A stretch of DNA of 64,000 nt from positions 6,197,501 through 6,261,500 of the forward strand of contig NZ_CP011340.1 in NCBI RefSeq assembly GCF_001278075.1, in the 5' to 3' direction. Shown in pieces: positions 47,293 through 55,775 of the stretch. How positions within the stretch are numbered: position 1 is the first letter of the stretch; every line of letters begins with the position of its first letter. Made by a program: the position numbers and the translations under genes. The stretch is from Streptomyces pristinaespiralis (GTDB lineage: Bacteria > Actinomycetota > Actinomycetes > Streptomycetales > Streptomycetaceae). The notes beneath the pieces are model-generated. The model was not told the DNA's origin and ran no database searches. It was given only the letters and a program-made list of their open reading frames with translations.

Positions 47293-47572
47293 CGTCGTCG
47301 TCGTCGGTGGCCGCCGGGCCCGGCACGACGGCGTCGCCGGTGGGGTGCGGGCCCGTCGGCGTACCGCTCGGGCTGCCCGACGGGCTGCCGCCGGGAGTGG
47401 CGGACGGCGCCGGCGAGGCGGGACGCGGCGTGGCGTCCAGCTCGACGGCCGGCGGTACCCGCGGCGTCTGCGGAGCGTCGGTCAGGGCGTAGCTGGTGGC
47501 CGCGATGCCGAGAGGGATGGCGACGACGGCGGCGAGGGTCGCCATGCGATGGGTGAATGCCATACCGGTCAT
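47267..47572 (-). CDS. Small secreted Pro/Ser-rich protein with acidic tail
   Basis: A 101-residue exported protein: signal peptide (about 5-32, MATLAAVVAIPLGIAATSYA), then a low-complexity Pro/Gly/Ser/Thr stretch and a run of seven Asp near the C-terminus (DDDDDDD). It overlaps the start of the sensor kinase by 26 nt, which implies translational coupling. An extracellular acidic partner for the kinase, perhaps binding cations, is a reasonable guess, but the composition could equally be unstructured linker. ATG at 47572 or 47563. Confidence 0.8.
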   Translation of the reverse strand: MTGMAFTHRMATLAAVVAIPLGIAATSYALTDAPQTPRVPPAVELDATPRPASPAPSATPGGSPSGSPSGTPTGPHPTGDAVVPGPAATDDDDDDDTGEEN

Positions 47573-47722
47573 CCTCGGGCCCGGGCGGAAGGCCCGGATG
47601 AGGCGCAGATGAGGATTCCTTCATGAACGGCCCGCGGCACGCCCCGGCCCGCGACCGCACGCCCGGGGCGGCCTGACCGCGACCGCACGCCCGGCGCAGG
47701 CCCTGACCCGCCGGACCCGGTC

Positions 47723-48004
47723 CTACGCGTCCAGCCCGATGGCGAACGCCGCCTCCAGATCGTGCTGGGAGTAGGTGCGGAAGGCGACATGCGTATCGGT
47801 CCCCTCGACACCGGGGATCTTGCTGATCCGGCCGGGGATCACGTCAGCCAGGTCGTCGTGCTTGGCCACGCGCACCATGGCGATCAGGTCGTAGGTGCCG
47901 GTGACGGAGAAGACCTCGCTGACGCTGTCCAGCGCGGCGATCGACTCGGCGATCTCGGGGATGCGGTCCACGCTGGTCTTGATGAGCACGATCGCGGTGA
48001 TCAC
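47723..48004 (-). CDS. Stand-alone Lrp/AsnC ligand-binding (RAM) domain protein
   Basis: A 93-residue protein covering only the RAM/Lrp-AsnC ligand-binding fold (MITAIVLIKTSVDRIPEIAESI, VSEVFSVTGTYDLIAMVR). It has no helix-turn-helix, so it cannot bind DNA like full Lrp. Such stand-alone domains form ring oligomers and may bind amino acids. GTG start overlaps the rhomboid stop by 4 nt, so both are translated from one message. Confidence 0.9.
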   Translation of the reverse strand: MITAIVLIKTSVDRIPEIAESIAALDSVSEVFSVTGTYDLIAMVRVAKHDDLADVIPGRISKIPGVEGTDTHVAFRTYSQHDLEAAFAIGLDA

Positions 48005-48732
48005 GGCTGGCTTTCTCCCTCGGTCGCTGCGGATGCGTTCACTCTAGTCCCACGCCCGTAGCGGCCCCACGCGTAGACGAAGCCCGCCCCGAAGCCGACC
48101 AGGTGCGCCAGATAGGCGACGCCCGGCCCGCTGCCCGCGCCCCTGGCCGCCAGCCACTGGAGGACGAACCAGAAGATCAGCACCGCCCAGGCGGGGAAGC
48201 GCAGCGGCAGGAAGAAGAGGAACGGGAACAGGCTGGTCACCCGGGCCCTCGGGAAGAGGAAGAGGAACGCACCGAGGACGGCGGAGATCGCCCCCGAGGC
48301 CCCTACCAGTGTCTGCTCGGAGTCGGCGTTGACGACCGCGAACGCGAGCAGCGCGACGTAACCGGCCCCGATGTAGAAGAGCACGAACTGCACCTGCCCC
48401 ATCCGCTCCTCCGTCATGGCGCCGAAGACGAACAGGAACAGCATGTTCCCCAGCAGATGGAGCCAACTGCCGTGCACGAACAGCGCGGTGAGCGGAGTGA
48501 GCAGGGCCCCCGGGGAGCCGGCCGTCAGCTCGGCGGGGATCACGCCCCAGCGTTCGAAGTACGCCGCCTGGGCGGCGAGCAGCCGGTCGCCGAGGCCGAA
48601 CACGGGGTTGAGACCGGACACCGGGCTGATGACGAAGATCGCGCAACAGACCGCGATCAGGCCGTACGTCACCGCGGGCCCCGAGGCCGCTTTCCTGAGC
48701 GATTCCCTGGCCGTGGCCCACCTACTGATCAT
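48001..48732 (-). CDS. Rhomboid-family intramembrane serine protease
   Basis: A 243-residue membrane protease with six or more hydrophobic segments. The HGSWLHLLGNMLFLFVFG segment carries the H-x3-N pair, the catalytic Ser lies in GASGAISAVLGAF, and the catalytic His in AYLAHLVGFGAGF. Cuts single-span membrane proteins. ATG at 48732 was chosen over an upstream open extension lacking hydrophobic character. Natural substrates are unknown; the AsnC-type gene downstream is its operon partner. Confidence 0.93.
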   Translation of the reverse strand: MISRWATARESLRKAASGPAVTYGLIAVCCAIFVISPVSGLNPVFGLGDRLLAAQAAYFERWGVIPAELTAGSPGALLTPLTALFVHGSWLHLLGNMLFLFVFGAMTEERMGQVQFVLFYIGAGYVALLAFAVVNADSEQTLVGASGAISAVLGAFLFLFPRARVTSLFPFLFFLPLRFPAWAVLIFWFVLQWLAARGAGSGPGVAYLAHLVGFGAGFVYAWGRYGRGTRVNASAATEGESQP

Positions 48733-48881
48733 GGACAGAGCATGGCGTAGCAGGACCGAACGGTACAGAGTGCCTCGCCGCGACAGCGGGTACCTGCGAG
48801 GCCGTAGGGTTACAGGCAGTACATCCGCAGTTCGACGGCGCACCGCGGTACCGCATCCGCATGAGACAAGAGGACGGCACG

Positions 48882-49124
48882 ATGACGACGGTTCCCTCGC
48901 CGACCGCCGATACCAGGTGGCGCTGCACGCTCTGTGGCAATCTGACGCGCTTCGACGTCACACGCTCGTCGAAGGTCGTCGAGTACGTCCATCTGGACCT
49001 GGCCGGCGAGCCGACCGTGGAGGAGCGCGAGGTCGTCAGTGAGACCATCGAGTCGGTCCGCTGCCGCTGGTGCAACGCGGTGGACCAGATCGAGCTGGTG
49101 GACAGGCCGGGAGCCGGTTCCTGA
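48882..49124 (+). CDS. Small zinc-ribbon protein
   Basis: An 80-residue protein with two CxxC pairs (RCTLCGN and RCRWCNA) about 50 residues apart, enough for one zinc ribbon. Between them: EYVHLDLAGEPTVEEREVV. ATG at 48882 follows AGAGGACGG; a first ATG at 48861 lacks a good ribosome site. It lies 37 bp before the NYN-domain gene on the same strand. The zinc ribbon next to a putative nuclease suggests nucleic-acid work, but the link is inference. Confidence 0.87.
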   Translation: MTTVPSPTADTRWRCTLCGNLTRFDVTRSSKVVEYVHLDLAGEPTVEEREVVSETIESVRCRWCNAVDQIELVDRPGAGS

Positions 49125-49161
49125 ACGGAGCGGCCCCCATGGGTGGTAGGGGTGACGGATC

Positions 49162-50526
49162 GTGGAGCAGCCTGAGAACGGCGGCGGGCCGGCCGGTGCG
49201 GCCGGTGACGCCGCCGAGGCGCTCGACCGCCCGCTGCCGGAGGGTGTGAGGCGACGGGTCGTCGCCCTCGTCTCCGACGCCTTCGGTGGCCTGACCGTCG
49301 CCGAACTGCCCGCACAGCTCCGGCAGTACGCCCGTTTCACCCCGACCCGGCGCGCCAAGTTCGCCGGGAACGCGATGGCCGCCGCGCTCGAGGGAGACCC
49401 CGTCTTCCGTCAGCGCATCGGCGAGCGGCTCGGCAAGGCCCAGCCCGAGCTGGTCAAGGCGCTCGAGTCCGGCTCGCCGCCCGCCGCCGCGGACCCCGCC
49501 GACGTGGCGGCGGCCGCCTATGTGCTGCGCCCCGCCGGCTGGGTCAAGATGGTCGCCGCCGCCGGCGAGGAGGCCCAGCGGGCCGACGCCGAGCGCGCCG
49601 ACGAGGCCGGCCGGCGCGAGCTGGACCGGCTGCGCGAGGAACTGGCCCATGCCCGCGACCAGATCAGGTCGGAGACGGAGCGGCTGCGCGCCGAACTCGA
49701 CAGCGCCCGCAGGGAGAACGAGTCGCTGCACCGCAAGCTGCGCAGCGCCCAGGCCGATCTGAAGCGCGGCGAGGCCGCCCTGCGCCACCGGGACGCCGAG
49801 ATCGACGGCGTCCGGGCCCAGGCCGCGGCCCAGGTGTCGGCCGCCGAGAGCGAGACCCGGCGGCTCAAGGCACGCCTGGCGGAGGCCGAGGCGGCGGTCG
49901 AGGCGGGCCGCCGGGCCGCCCGCGAGGGCCGTTCCGTGGAGGACATGCGGCTGCGGCTGCTCCTGGACACGGTGCTCGACGCGGCCCAGGGGCTGCGCCG
50001 TGAGCTGGCCCTGCCGCCCACGGGCATGCATCCGGCCGACACGGTGGACGCCGTGGAGCCGGGGCGGATGTCGCCCAAGGACATCGCGGCGCGGGCGCTC
50101 TCCGAGACGGATCCCGCCCTGCTCGACCAGCTGCTGGCGCTGCCGCAGGCGCATCTGGTCGTCGACGGCTACAACGTCACGAAGACCGGCTATCCGACGA
50201 TGCCGCTGGAGAAGCAGCGGCTGCGGCTGCTGGGCGGCCTGTCGATGCTCGCCGCCCGGACGGGCGCCGAGATCACCTGCGTCTTCGACGGGGCGGAGCT
50301 GGCCGCTCCTGTCCTTCTGGCGCCGCCGCGCGGGGTGCGGGTGCTGTTCTCCAAGGCGGGCGTGACGGCGGACGAACTGATCCGTCAGCTGGTGAGGGCG
50401 GAACCGCCCGGCCGGCCCGTGGTGGTCGTCTCCACCGACCGTGAGGTGGCGGACGGTGTCGCGAAGGCGGGCGCCAGACCGGTTGCGTCCGCCTTGTTGC
50501 TGAAGCGGCTTTCGCGCGTCTCGTAA
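49162..50526 (+). CDS. NYN (YacP-like) domain protein, putative RNA-processing nuclease
   Basis: A 454-residue protein. The N-terminal part (about 25-150) is helical. A long charged coiled coil (about 150-270, rich in Arg/Glu/Ala) follows. The C-terminal NYN domain of PIN-like fold (about 328-452) has acidic strand ends DGYNV, VFDGAE and STDREV, consistent with a metal-dependent RNase. GTG start at 49162. Family knowledge: YacP/Rae1 cleaves mRNA in ribosomes in Bacillus; whether this distant member does so is unknown. Pairs with the zinc-ribbon gene. Confidence 0.88.
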   Translation: MEQPENGGGPAGAAGDAAEALDRPLPEGVRRRVVALVSDAFGGLTVAELPAQLRQYARFTPTRRAKFAGNAMAAALEGDPVFRQRIGERLGKAQPELVKALESGSPPAAADPADVAAAAYVLRPAGWVKMVAAAGEEAQRADAERADEAGRRELDRLREELAHARDQIRSETERLRAELDSARRENESLHRKLRSAQADLKRGEAALRHRDAEIDGVRAQAAAQVSAAESETRRLKARLAEAEAAVEAGRRAAREGRSVEDMRLRLLLDTVLDAAQGLRRELALPPTGMHPADTVDAVEPGRMSPKDIAARALSETDPALLDQLLALPQAHLVVDGYNVTKTGYPTMPLEKQRLRLLGGLSMLAARTGAEITCVFDGAELAAPVLLAPPRGVRVLFSKAGVTADELIRQLVRAEPPGRPVVVVSTDREVADGVAKAGARPVASALLLKRLSRVS

Positions 50527-50848
50527 CTACGGCGGCATATGCCCGATTTGGCGTCTCCCCAGGTGGGACGCTGCGTCAAGTTTCCATCACTACCCGTGTG
50601 ATGAGAGTAAAGAATGGGCTCCGTGGGTAAGATTTTTCCCGTGGGGATTTGAAGTGATCACAAGAAGGTCACTAAGGTCGGGGCTCGAACCTTCGCGCGG
50701 TTGATCGCCCATCCGGGGCGACAGCGAAGGAACCGCCGAGTTCGTGCAGTTCGACCCCATTTCCCCCAGGGACCCGATGCGCGGACGCCGGGGATTCGCG
50801 TCCCCCCACTGCCCGGTAGGCGGCTCGAGGAAGAAGGAGCTCGCCTTC
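50527..50848 (+). promoter_or_regulatory. Structured 5' leader with pseudoknot before NlpC/P60 gene
   Basis: A 322-nt non-coding leader. Outer stem: 50680-50690 pairs with 50749-50758 (10 bp, one bulged C). Inside it are CTTCGC (50691-50696) with GCGAAG (50724-50729), and GCGGTT (50697-50702) with AACCGC (50731-50736). The last two cross, forming an H-type pseudoknot. TCGCCC/GGGCGA (50705-50710 with 50716-50721) makes a hairpin in its loop. Another hairpin lies at 50783-50803. Streptomyces cell-wall hydrolase genes are known to have c-di-AMP riboswitches, but this lacks the ydaO core I recall, so the class is open. A promoter may lie near 50604-50633 (GAGT-16-GGGTAA). Confidence 0.6.
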
Positions 50849-51874
50849 GTGGCGTCCCACCGTCGTCCCAAGCAGCCGAGCCGCACCCGCGTGACCGTGC
50901 TCACCGCGACCGCCGCAGCGGCCGTTGCCCTGACCGCCCAGACCGCCCAGGCCGACCCGAAGCCGAGCAAGAGCGAGGTCAAGGAGAAGGTCGACAAGCT
51001 CTACGAAGAGGCGGAGAAGGCCACCGAGAAGTACAACGGGGCCAAGGAGCAGCAGGAGAAGCTCGACGAGCAGATCGACGCCCTGCAGGACAAGGTCGCC
51101 CGCGGGCAGGACGAGCTCAACACCCTGAGGGACAGCCTGGGTTCGGTGGCCAGCGCCCAGTACCGCACCGGTGGCATCGACCCCTCCGTGCAGCTCTTCC
51201 TCTCCGGTGACCCGGACACCTACCTCGACAAGGCCTCCGCGCTGGACCAGCTCGGTGCCAAGCAGACCGAGGCGATCCAGGAGATCCAGGCCAAGCAGCG
51301 CACCCTCGCGCAGCAGCGCCAGGAGGCACAGAGCAAGCTCGGCGACCTGGCGGAGACCCGCAAGACGCTCGGCGAGAAGAAGAAGGAGGTTCAGGGCAAG
51401 CTCGCGGAAGCGCGGCAGCTGCTGAACTCCCTCACCGCCGCGGAGCGCGCCGCGCTCGCCGCCGACGAGAGCCGCGCCAACCGCGCCAGCGCCCGGGTCG
51501 ACCTCGGCCCGGCCGTGCCCGCCTCGCAGCGCGCGTCCGCCGCGTTCGCCGCCGCGCAGTCCCAGATAGGGAAGCCGTACGTCTACGGCGCGTCCGGCCC
51601 GAACTCCTTCGACTGCTCGGGCCTCACCTCCTGGGCGTTCGCGCAGGCCGGCGTCTCCATCCCGCGCACCTCGCAGGCGCAGGCCAACGCCGGCACCCGC
51701 ATCTACTCGCAGAGCCAGCTCAAGCAGGGCGACCTGGTCATCTTCTACGGCGACCTGCACCACGTCGGCTTCTACGCGGGCAACGGCCAGGTGCTGCACG
51801 CCCCGAGGAGCGGCACCAACGTGCGCTACGAGTCGATCAACAACATGCCGTTCCAGTTCGGCGTGCGTATCTGA
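50849..51874 (+). CDS. NlpC/P60 peptidoglycan hydrolase with coiled-coil domain
   Basis: A 341-residue secreted DL-endopeptidase. Signal peptide about 1-35 (ending TAQADPK), long coiled coil about 40-195 (EKVDKLYEEAEKATEKYNG), and C-terminal NlpC/P60 domain about 230-341 with catalytic Cys in FDCSGLTSWAF, His in DLHHVGFYAGNG and a second His nearby. RipA/RipC-like layout. GTG at 50849 with AAGGAG 9 nt upstream; a more upstream reading frame through the leader is not coding. It cuts D-iGlu-DAP links in peptidoglycan. A close paralog follows. Confidence 0.94.
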   Translation: MASHRRPKQPSRTRVTVLTATAAAAVALTAQTAQADPKPSKSEVKEKVDKLYEEAEKATEKYNGAKEQQEKLDEQIDALQDKVARGQDELNTLRDSLGSVASAQYRTGGIDPSVQLFLSGDPDTYLDKASALDQLGAKQTEAIQEIQAKQRTLAQQRQEAQSKLGDLAETRKTLGEKKKEVQGKLAEARQLLNSLTAAERAALAADESRANRASARVDLGPAVPASQRASAAFAAAQSQIGKPYVYGASGPNSFDCSGLTSWAFAQAGVSIPRTSQAQANAGTRIYSQSQLKQGDLVIFYGDLHHVGFYAGNGQVLHAPRSGTNVRYESINNMPFQFGVRI

Positions 51875-51974
51875 CGCACGGTCGGACGGACTGCCGGTCA
51901 GGCAGTCGGACGGATCGTTCGCCGGGTCCTCACACCCGCCCGAACGGGGGAATTCGTCCCCTTCGAACTGACGC

Positions 51975-52013
51975 GACGCCCCGCCGGTGACCTGTGGTCT
52001 CCGGCGGGGCGTC
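51975..52013. terminator. Terminator after first NlpC/P60 gene
   Basis: 13-bp stem (51975-51987 with 52001-52013), with an inner GACC/GGTC pair and TGT loop. Lies 100 bp past the stop. Confidence 0.8.
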
Positions 52014-52138
52014 ACTCTTCGTGCCCGCCGGGGTCCTTGGTCACTTCGTGTTCACCCGGTTACTCTCTGCCGCGCATCGACGGTTCCCCGGAAGTCCCGC
52101 GGAACCGCTGCGGATTCCTGCGGAAGGGAGCGCGGCAC

Positions 52139-53182
52139 GTGGTGTCCCACCGCCGACCCTCACAGCCCGGCCTCACACGCGGTGCCCGGGGCACCGTACT
52201 GTCCGCCGCCGCGGCGGCCACGGCCGCCGCCCTCGGCGCCGGTGCCGCACCGGCCGGTGCCGAGCCGGGAACCGGCACGGAGGAGGCCCGGGCCAGGGTG
52301 GACCGGCTCTACCAGGAGGCCGAACAGGCCACGGAGAGCTTCAACGCCGCGGGCGAGCGCGTCGAGCGGCTCCACGAACAGGTCCGGCACGCGCAGGACA
52401 GGGTGGCCCGCAGCCAGGAACGGATCAACCGGATGCGCGAGGCCCTCGGCTCCGTGGCGGGCGCCCAGTACCGCTCCGGCGGCATCGATCCGGCGCTGGC
52501 GCTGCTGCTCTCCCCGGACCCGGACGGCTACCTCGACGCGGCGGCGACGCTGGACCGCATCTCCGAACGCCACACCGCCGCGCTGACCGACTTCCGCCGG
52601 GAGCAGCGCGACCTCGGCCAGGAACGCCGGGAGGCCTCACGCGACCTGGCCGAACTGGAGCGCAGCAGAAGCGCCGTGGCCCGCCACAAGCGCACCGTGG
52701 AACGCAAGCTCGGGGAGGCCCGGCGGCTGCTGAACGCGCTGCCGGCCGAGGACCGGGCGGCGTACGACCGGTCCTCGCGCTCCGGCCGTGACGACCTGGC
52801 GGGCATGGCCGCGCCCCCCGATCTCCCGGCCGCGTCGCCGTGGGCGGCGGCGGCCATGACGGCCGCGCGCGGTGCGGTCGGCCGGCCCTATGCGTGGGGC
52901 GCCACCGGGCCCGCCGCCTTCGACTGCTCGGGCCTCGTGCAGTGGTCCTACGCACAGGCGGGAGTGGGCCTGCCGCGCACCTCCCGGGCCCAGGCGGACG
53001 CGGGCACACGCGTGCCCCTCTCGGCGGCCCGGCCGGGCGACATCGTCACGTACCGGAGCGACGCGAGCCATGTCGGGATGTACGTGGGGAACGGGCAGGT
53101 GGTGCACGCGCCGTATCCGGGGGCGGCGGTGCGGTACGACCCGGTGGGCATGATGCCGGTGTACGCGGTGACGCGCGTGTAG
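52139..53182 (+). CDS. NlpC/P60 peptidoglycan hydrolase, paralog of the preceding gene
   Basis: A 347-residue secreted DL-endopeptidase with the same layout as the gene before it: signal peptide (MVSHRRPSQPG...GAEPG), coiled coil (about 45-210), and NlpC/P60 domain with FDCSGLVQWSYAQAG (catalytic Cys) and SHVGMYVGNGQ. The N-termini (MASHRRPKQPS and MVSHRRPSQPG) and the VASAQYRTGGIDP / VAGAQYRSGGIDP blocks show a tandem duplication. GTG at 52139 with AAGGGAG 8 nt upstream; GTG at 52142 is also usable. It has none of the leader structure found before the first copy. Confidence 0.93.
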   Translation: MVSHRRPSQPGLTRGARGTVLSAAAAATAAALGAGAAPAGAEPGTGTEEARARVDRLYQEAEQATESFNAAGERVERLHEQVRHAQDRVARSQERINRMREALGSVAGAQYRSGGIDPALALLLSPDPDGYLDAAATLDRISERHTAALTDFRREQRDLGQERREASRDLAELERSRSAVARHKRTVERKLGEARRLLNALPAEDRAAYDRSSRSGRDDLAGMAAPPDLPAASPWAAAAMTAARGAVGRPYAWGATGPAAFDCSGLVQWSYAQAGVGLPRTSRAQADAGTRVPLSAARPGDIVTYRSDASHVGMYVGNGQVVHAPYPGAAVRYDPVGMMPVYAVTRV

Positions 53183-53241
53183 GGCGTGGAGCGCTGGGCG
53201 GAGGGGATGGCCCCGGCCGTCCCGTTACGTACCATCGCAGG

Positions 53242-54465
53242 ATGGCATCGCACGGGCGCGCGCAGCGTACAGCCGGGACGGCGCTCGCCGTGCTCGTGCT
53301 CGTGGGCGGGTGCGGGGGCATCGGCCCGGCCCCCGTCGACCCGGCCGCCGAGGAGATACAGCAGGCCCTGGACACCCGCGCCGCCGCCCTGCTCGGCCAC
53401 GACCGCGCGGGCTACCTCGCCTCGCTCGAGCCGGGCGCGACCGCTCTGCGCGCGGCGCAGGGCGAGGAGTACGACAGCCTCGCCGACGTGCCGCTGCACT
53501 CGTGGGCGTACCGGGTCAAGGGCGTACGGCACCAGGGCGGCAAGGCCGTCGCCGACACCGAACTGCGGTACCGGATAGCCGGCTACGACAGCGCGCCGAT
53601 GACCGTCCCGCGCACGCTCGAGCTGACCGAGCGCGACGGCCGCTGGTACGTGAGCGCCGACCGCGCCGGCACCGGCGCCCCGCAGCAACTGTGGCAGCAG
53701 GGCGATGTGGACGCCGTACGGGGCAGCCACAGCCTCGTCCTCGGAGTGGGACAGGACGAGGAGCGGCTGCGCGAGGTCGCGGCGGCCACCGACCGCGCCG
53801 TGCCCGCCGTGTCGGACGCCTGGCCGTCCAAGTGGGCGGGCCGGGTCGTGGTGCTCGTACCGGACTCGGTGGAGGCCATGGGCAGGCTGCTGGGCACGTC
53901 GGCGGCCGGCTACCGGGGCATCGCGGCCGTGACGACCGGGGAGACGGGCGGCGCGAAGGACGGCTCGCCCGCGGACCGGGTCGTCGTGAACCCGGAGGCG
54001 TACGGGCTGCTCGGCGAATTCGGGCGGCGGATCGTGCTCACCCACGAGACCACCCATGTGGCGACGCGGGCGCACACGTCCGCCGCGACACCGATGTGGC
54101 TGTCGGAGGGCTTCGCCGACCGGGTCGCCTACCGCGGCACCGGCCGTACCGCCGCGGAGGCCGCCCCCGAGCTGCAGGAGGCGGTCCGGGCGGGGGACGT
54201 GCCCGCGACGCTGCCGTCCGACCGGGACTTCTCCTTCGGCGGCGACGCGGACGCGCTGGCGCGGGCCTACGAGGGCGGCCGGCTCGCCTGCGAGATGATC
54301 GCCGACCGCTGGGGCGAGGCGAAGCTCACCGCGTTCTACCGGTCCGTCGGCGGGGGGAAGCAGCGGGAGGCCGCGGTCGAGCGGGCACTGGGCGAGGAGC
54401 TCGGCACCACACCGGACGCGTTCACCGCGATGTGGCGTGACTATCTTCGCGAGCAGCTGGGCTGA
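53242..54465 (+). CDS. Lipoprotein metallopeptidase (gluzincin, peptidase MA-like)
   Basis: A 407-residue exported lipoprotein: signal ends LVLVGGC. The first part (about 35-170) is a helical/NTF2-like domain. The second half holds the zinc motif HETTH (in VLTHETTHVATRAH) and the downstream WLSEGFADRVAY segment, whose Glu is the third zinc ligand in gluzincins. ATG at 53242 has only a weak ribosome site; TACCAT ends 6 nt before it, so transcription may start at the ATG. Its last 44 nt overlap the convergent mannosyltransferase gene. Substrate unknown. Confidence 0.88.
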   Translation: MASHGRAQRTAGTALAVLVLVGGCGGIGPAPVDPAAEEIQQALDTRAAALLGHDRAGYLASLEPGATALRAAQGEEYDSLADVPLHSWAYRVKGVRHQGGKAVADTELRYRIAGYDSAPMTVPRTLELTERDGRWYVSADRAGTGAPQQLWQQGDVDAVRGSHSLVLGVGQDEERLREVAAATDRAVPAVSDAWPSKWAGRVVVLVPDSVEAMGRLLGTSAAGYRGIAAVTTGETGGAKDGSPADRVVVNPEAYGLLGEFGRRIVLTHETTHVATRAHTSAATPMWLSEGFADRVAYRGTGRTAAEAAPELQEAVRAGDVPATLPSDRDFSFGGDADALARAYEGGRLACEMIADRWGEAKLTAFYRSVGGGKQREAAVERALGEELGTTPDAFTAMWRDYLREQLG

Positions 54466-55663
54466 CCCGGGCGGGCGGCTGCGGCACGGCAACCGTCTGC
54501 CGCCACAGCCGGCGGCACGCGGTGACCGTCGCGGCCACCAGCAGCCCGTTGCGCAGGACGAGCAGCGCGATGCCGGACGGGTCGCTCGCCACCACTTCCG
54601 CGAACCAGATGGGGAACTCCAGCACCGTCACGGCCGTGGCCGCCAGCGCCAGCCAGGCGGGGAGCGTCATCCGGCTGTCGCGGAACACCAGGCACACGGC
54701 GGCCAGACCGACCAGCCACACCATGTACTGCGGGCTGATCACCCGGCTCGTGGTCGTGAACAGCAGCACCGCGGCGAAGGCCGCGTCGCACGGCGTGGAC
54801 GGCCCGAACTCCCGCGCCCGCAGCCGCCACAGCACCAGCCAGCCGAGCGCGAGCACGGAGAGGCCGAGGGCGATGGTGCTGACCAGCGGGACGTACGGGC
54901 CGAGGAACTCCACGGACCCGTAGTTCAGCAGCACCTGTCCCTCCCAGCCGAAGTGCCGCGCGATGTGGAAGACCAGGGCGCCCAGCGACTCGACCTCGGT
55001 ACCGCGGTCGCGCTGGAAGGTGAGGAAGGCCAGTCCGCCCGGCATCAGGGTGCACAGCAGCAGCGTGACCGCCCCGCCCGTCGCCGCCGCGGCGCCCCAC
55101 GACCGGACGGTCGTGCGCCCCCGCGGGACACCCAGCAGGAGCAGCACCGGCCACACCTTCAGCACCGCGCCGAAGCCCGCCAGCGCCCCCAGGGTCCGCG
55201 GCCGGCGCAGGCCCGCGAGAAGGGCGGCGACGGCGACGGCCGTGACCATCAGGTCGTAGCGGGCGTACACGGTCGGACCGAGCAGCGGAACGCCCACGAC
55301 CCACATCCAGGTGCCCCGCCGGGCGGTGCCGCCACGCTCCGCGTACCGCAGCAGGAGCAGGACCGCCAGGTCGCACACGAGGACGACGACGAAGAAGGCG
55401 GACGTGTAGTCGAGACCCGGGAGGAGACCGGGGGAGAGGATCGCGAGCGCGCCGGCGGGCGGGTACTGCCAGGTCACGTCGTTCATCGGGTACGTGCCGG
55501 TGCTCAGCACCTCGTACCAGCCCCGGTAGATCGCCGAGACGTCGCTGGTGACGTCCGGCCCGGGGAAGACGACCACCTTGAACACGAACAGCAGCAGCGC
55601 GGTCCTGGTGAGCAACCACACCGCGAAGGGGAGGATCGTGCCTCGCGCGACCGCCGTCGGCAT
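54422..55663 (-). CDS. GT87-family membrane mannosyltransferase
   Basis: A 413-residue polyprenol-phosphate-dependent GT-C glycosyltransferase with 10 or more hydrophobic segments. It starts MPTAVARGTILPFAVWLLTR; a first extracytoplasmic loop contains TYPMNDVTWQYPP and there is an YARYDLMVT motif. Family knowledge: actinobacterial GT87 proteins such as M. tuberculosis Rv2181 add alpha-1,2-mannose to lipoglycans. Near a PimB-like gene, so lipomannan-type glycan is a fair guess; in Streptomyces, protein O-mannosylation or PIM are alternatives. ATG at 55663 with AAAGAG upstream. The 3' end overlaps the metallopeptidase by 44 nt. Confidence 0.86.
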   Translation of the reverse strand: MPTAVARGTILPFAVWLLTRTALLLFVFKVVVFPGPDVTSDVSAIYRGWYEVLSTGTYPMNDVTWQYPPAGALAILSPGLLPGLDYTSAFFVVVLVCDLAVLLLLRYAERGGTARRGTWMWVVGVPLLGPTVYARYDLMVTAVAVAALLAGLRRPRTLGALAGFGAVLKVWPVLLLLGVPRGRTTVRSWGAAAATGGAVTLLLCTLMPGGLAFLTFQRDRGTEVESLGALVFHIARHFGWEGQVLLNYGSVEFLGPYVPLVSTIALGLSVLALGWLVLWRLRAREFGPSTPCDAAFAAVLLFTTTSRVISPQYMVWLVGLAAVCLVFRDSRMTLPAWLALAATAVTVLEFPIWFAEVVASDPSGIALLVLRNGLLVAATVTACRRLWRQTVAVPQPPARVSPAAREDSHATSR

Positions 55664-55775
55664 CGTGTCTCTTTCGTCGGGGGAGGAGCCGGGGGACGAC
55701 TCGGGCTTGTGACAGCCATCATGCCGTGGCGGTACCCGAACAGGGCGACCGGGCCGTTCGGTACTGTCTGCGGCG

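Noticed and set aside
50527-50848. Firm c-di-AMP (ydaO) riboswitch call
   Set aside because: The conserved ydaO sequences I know are not in the expected order; kept only as a candidate class.
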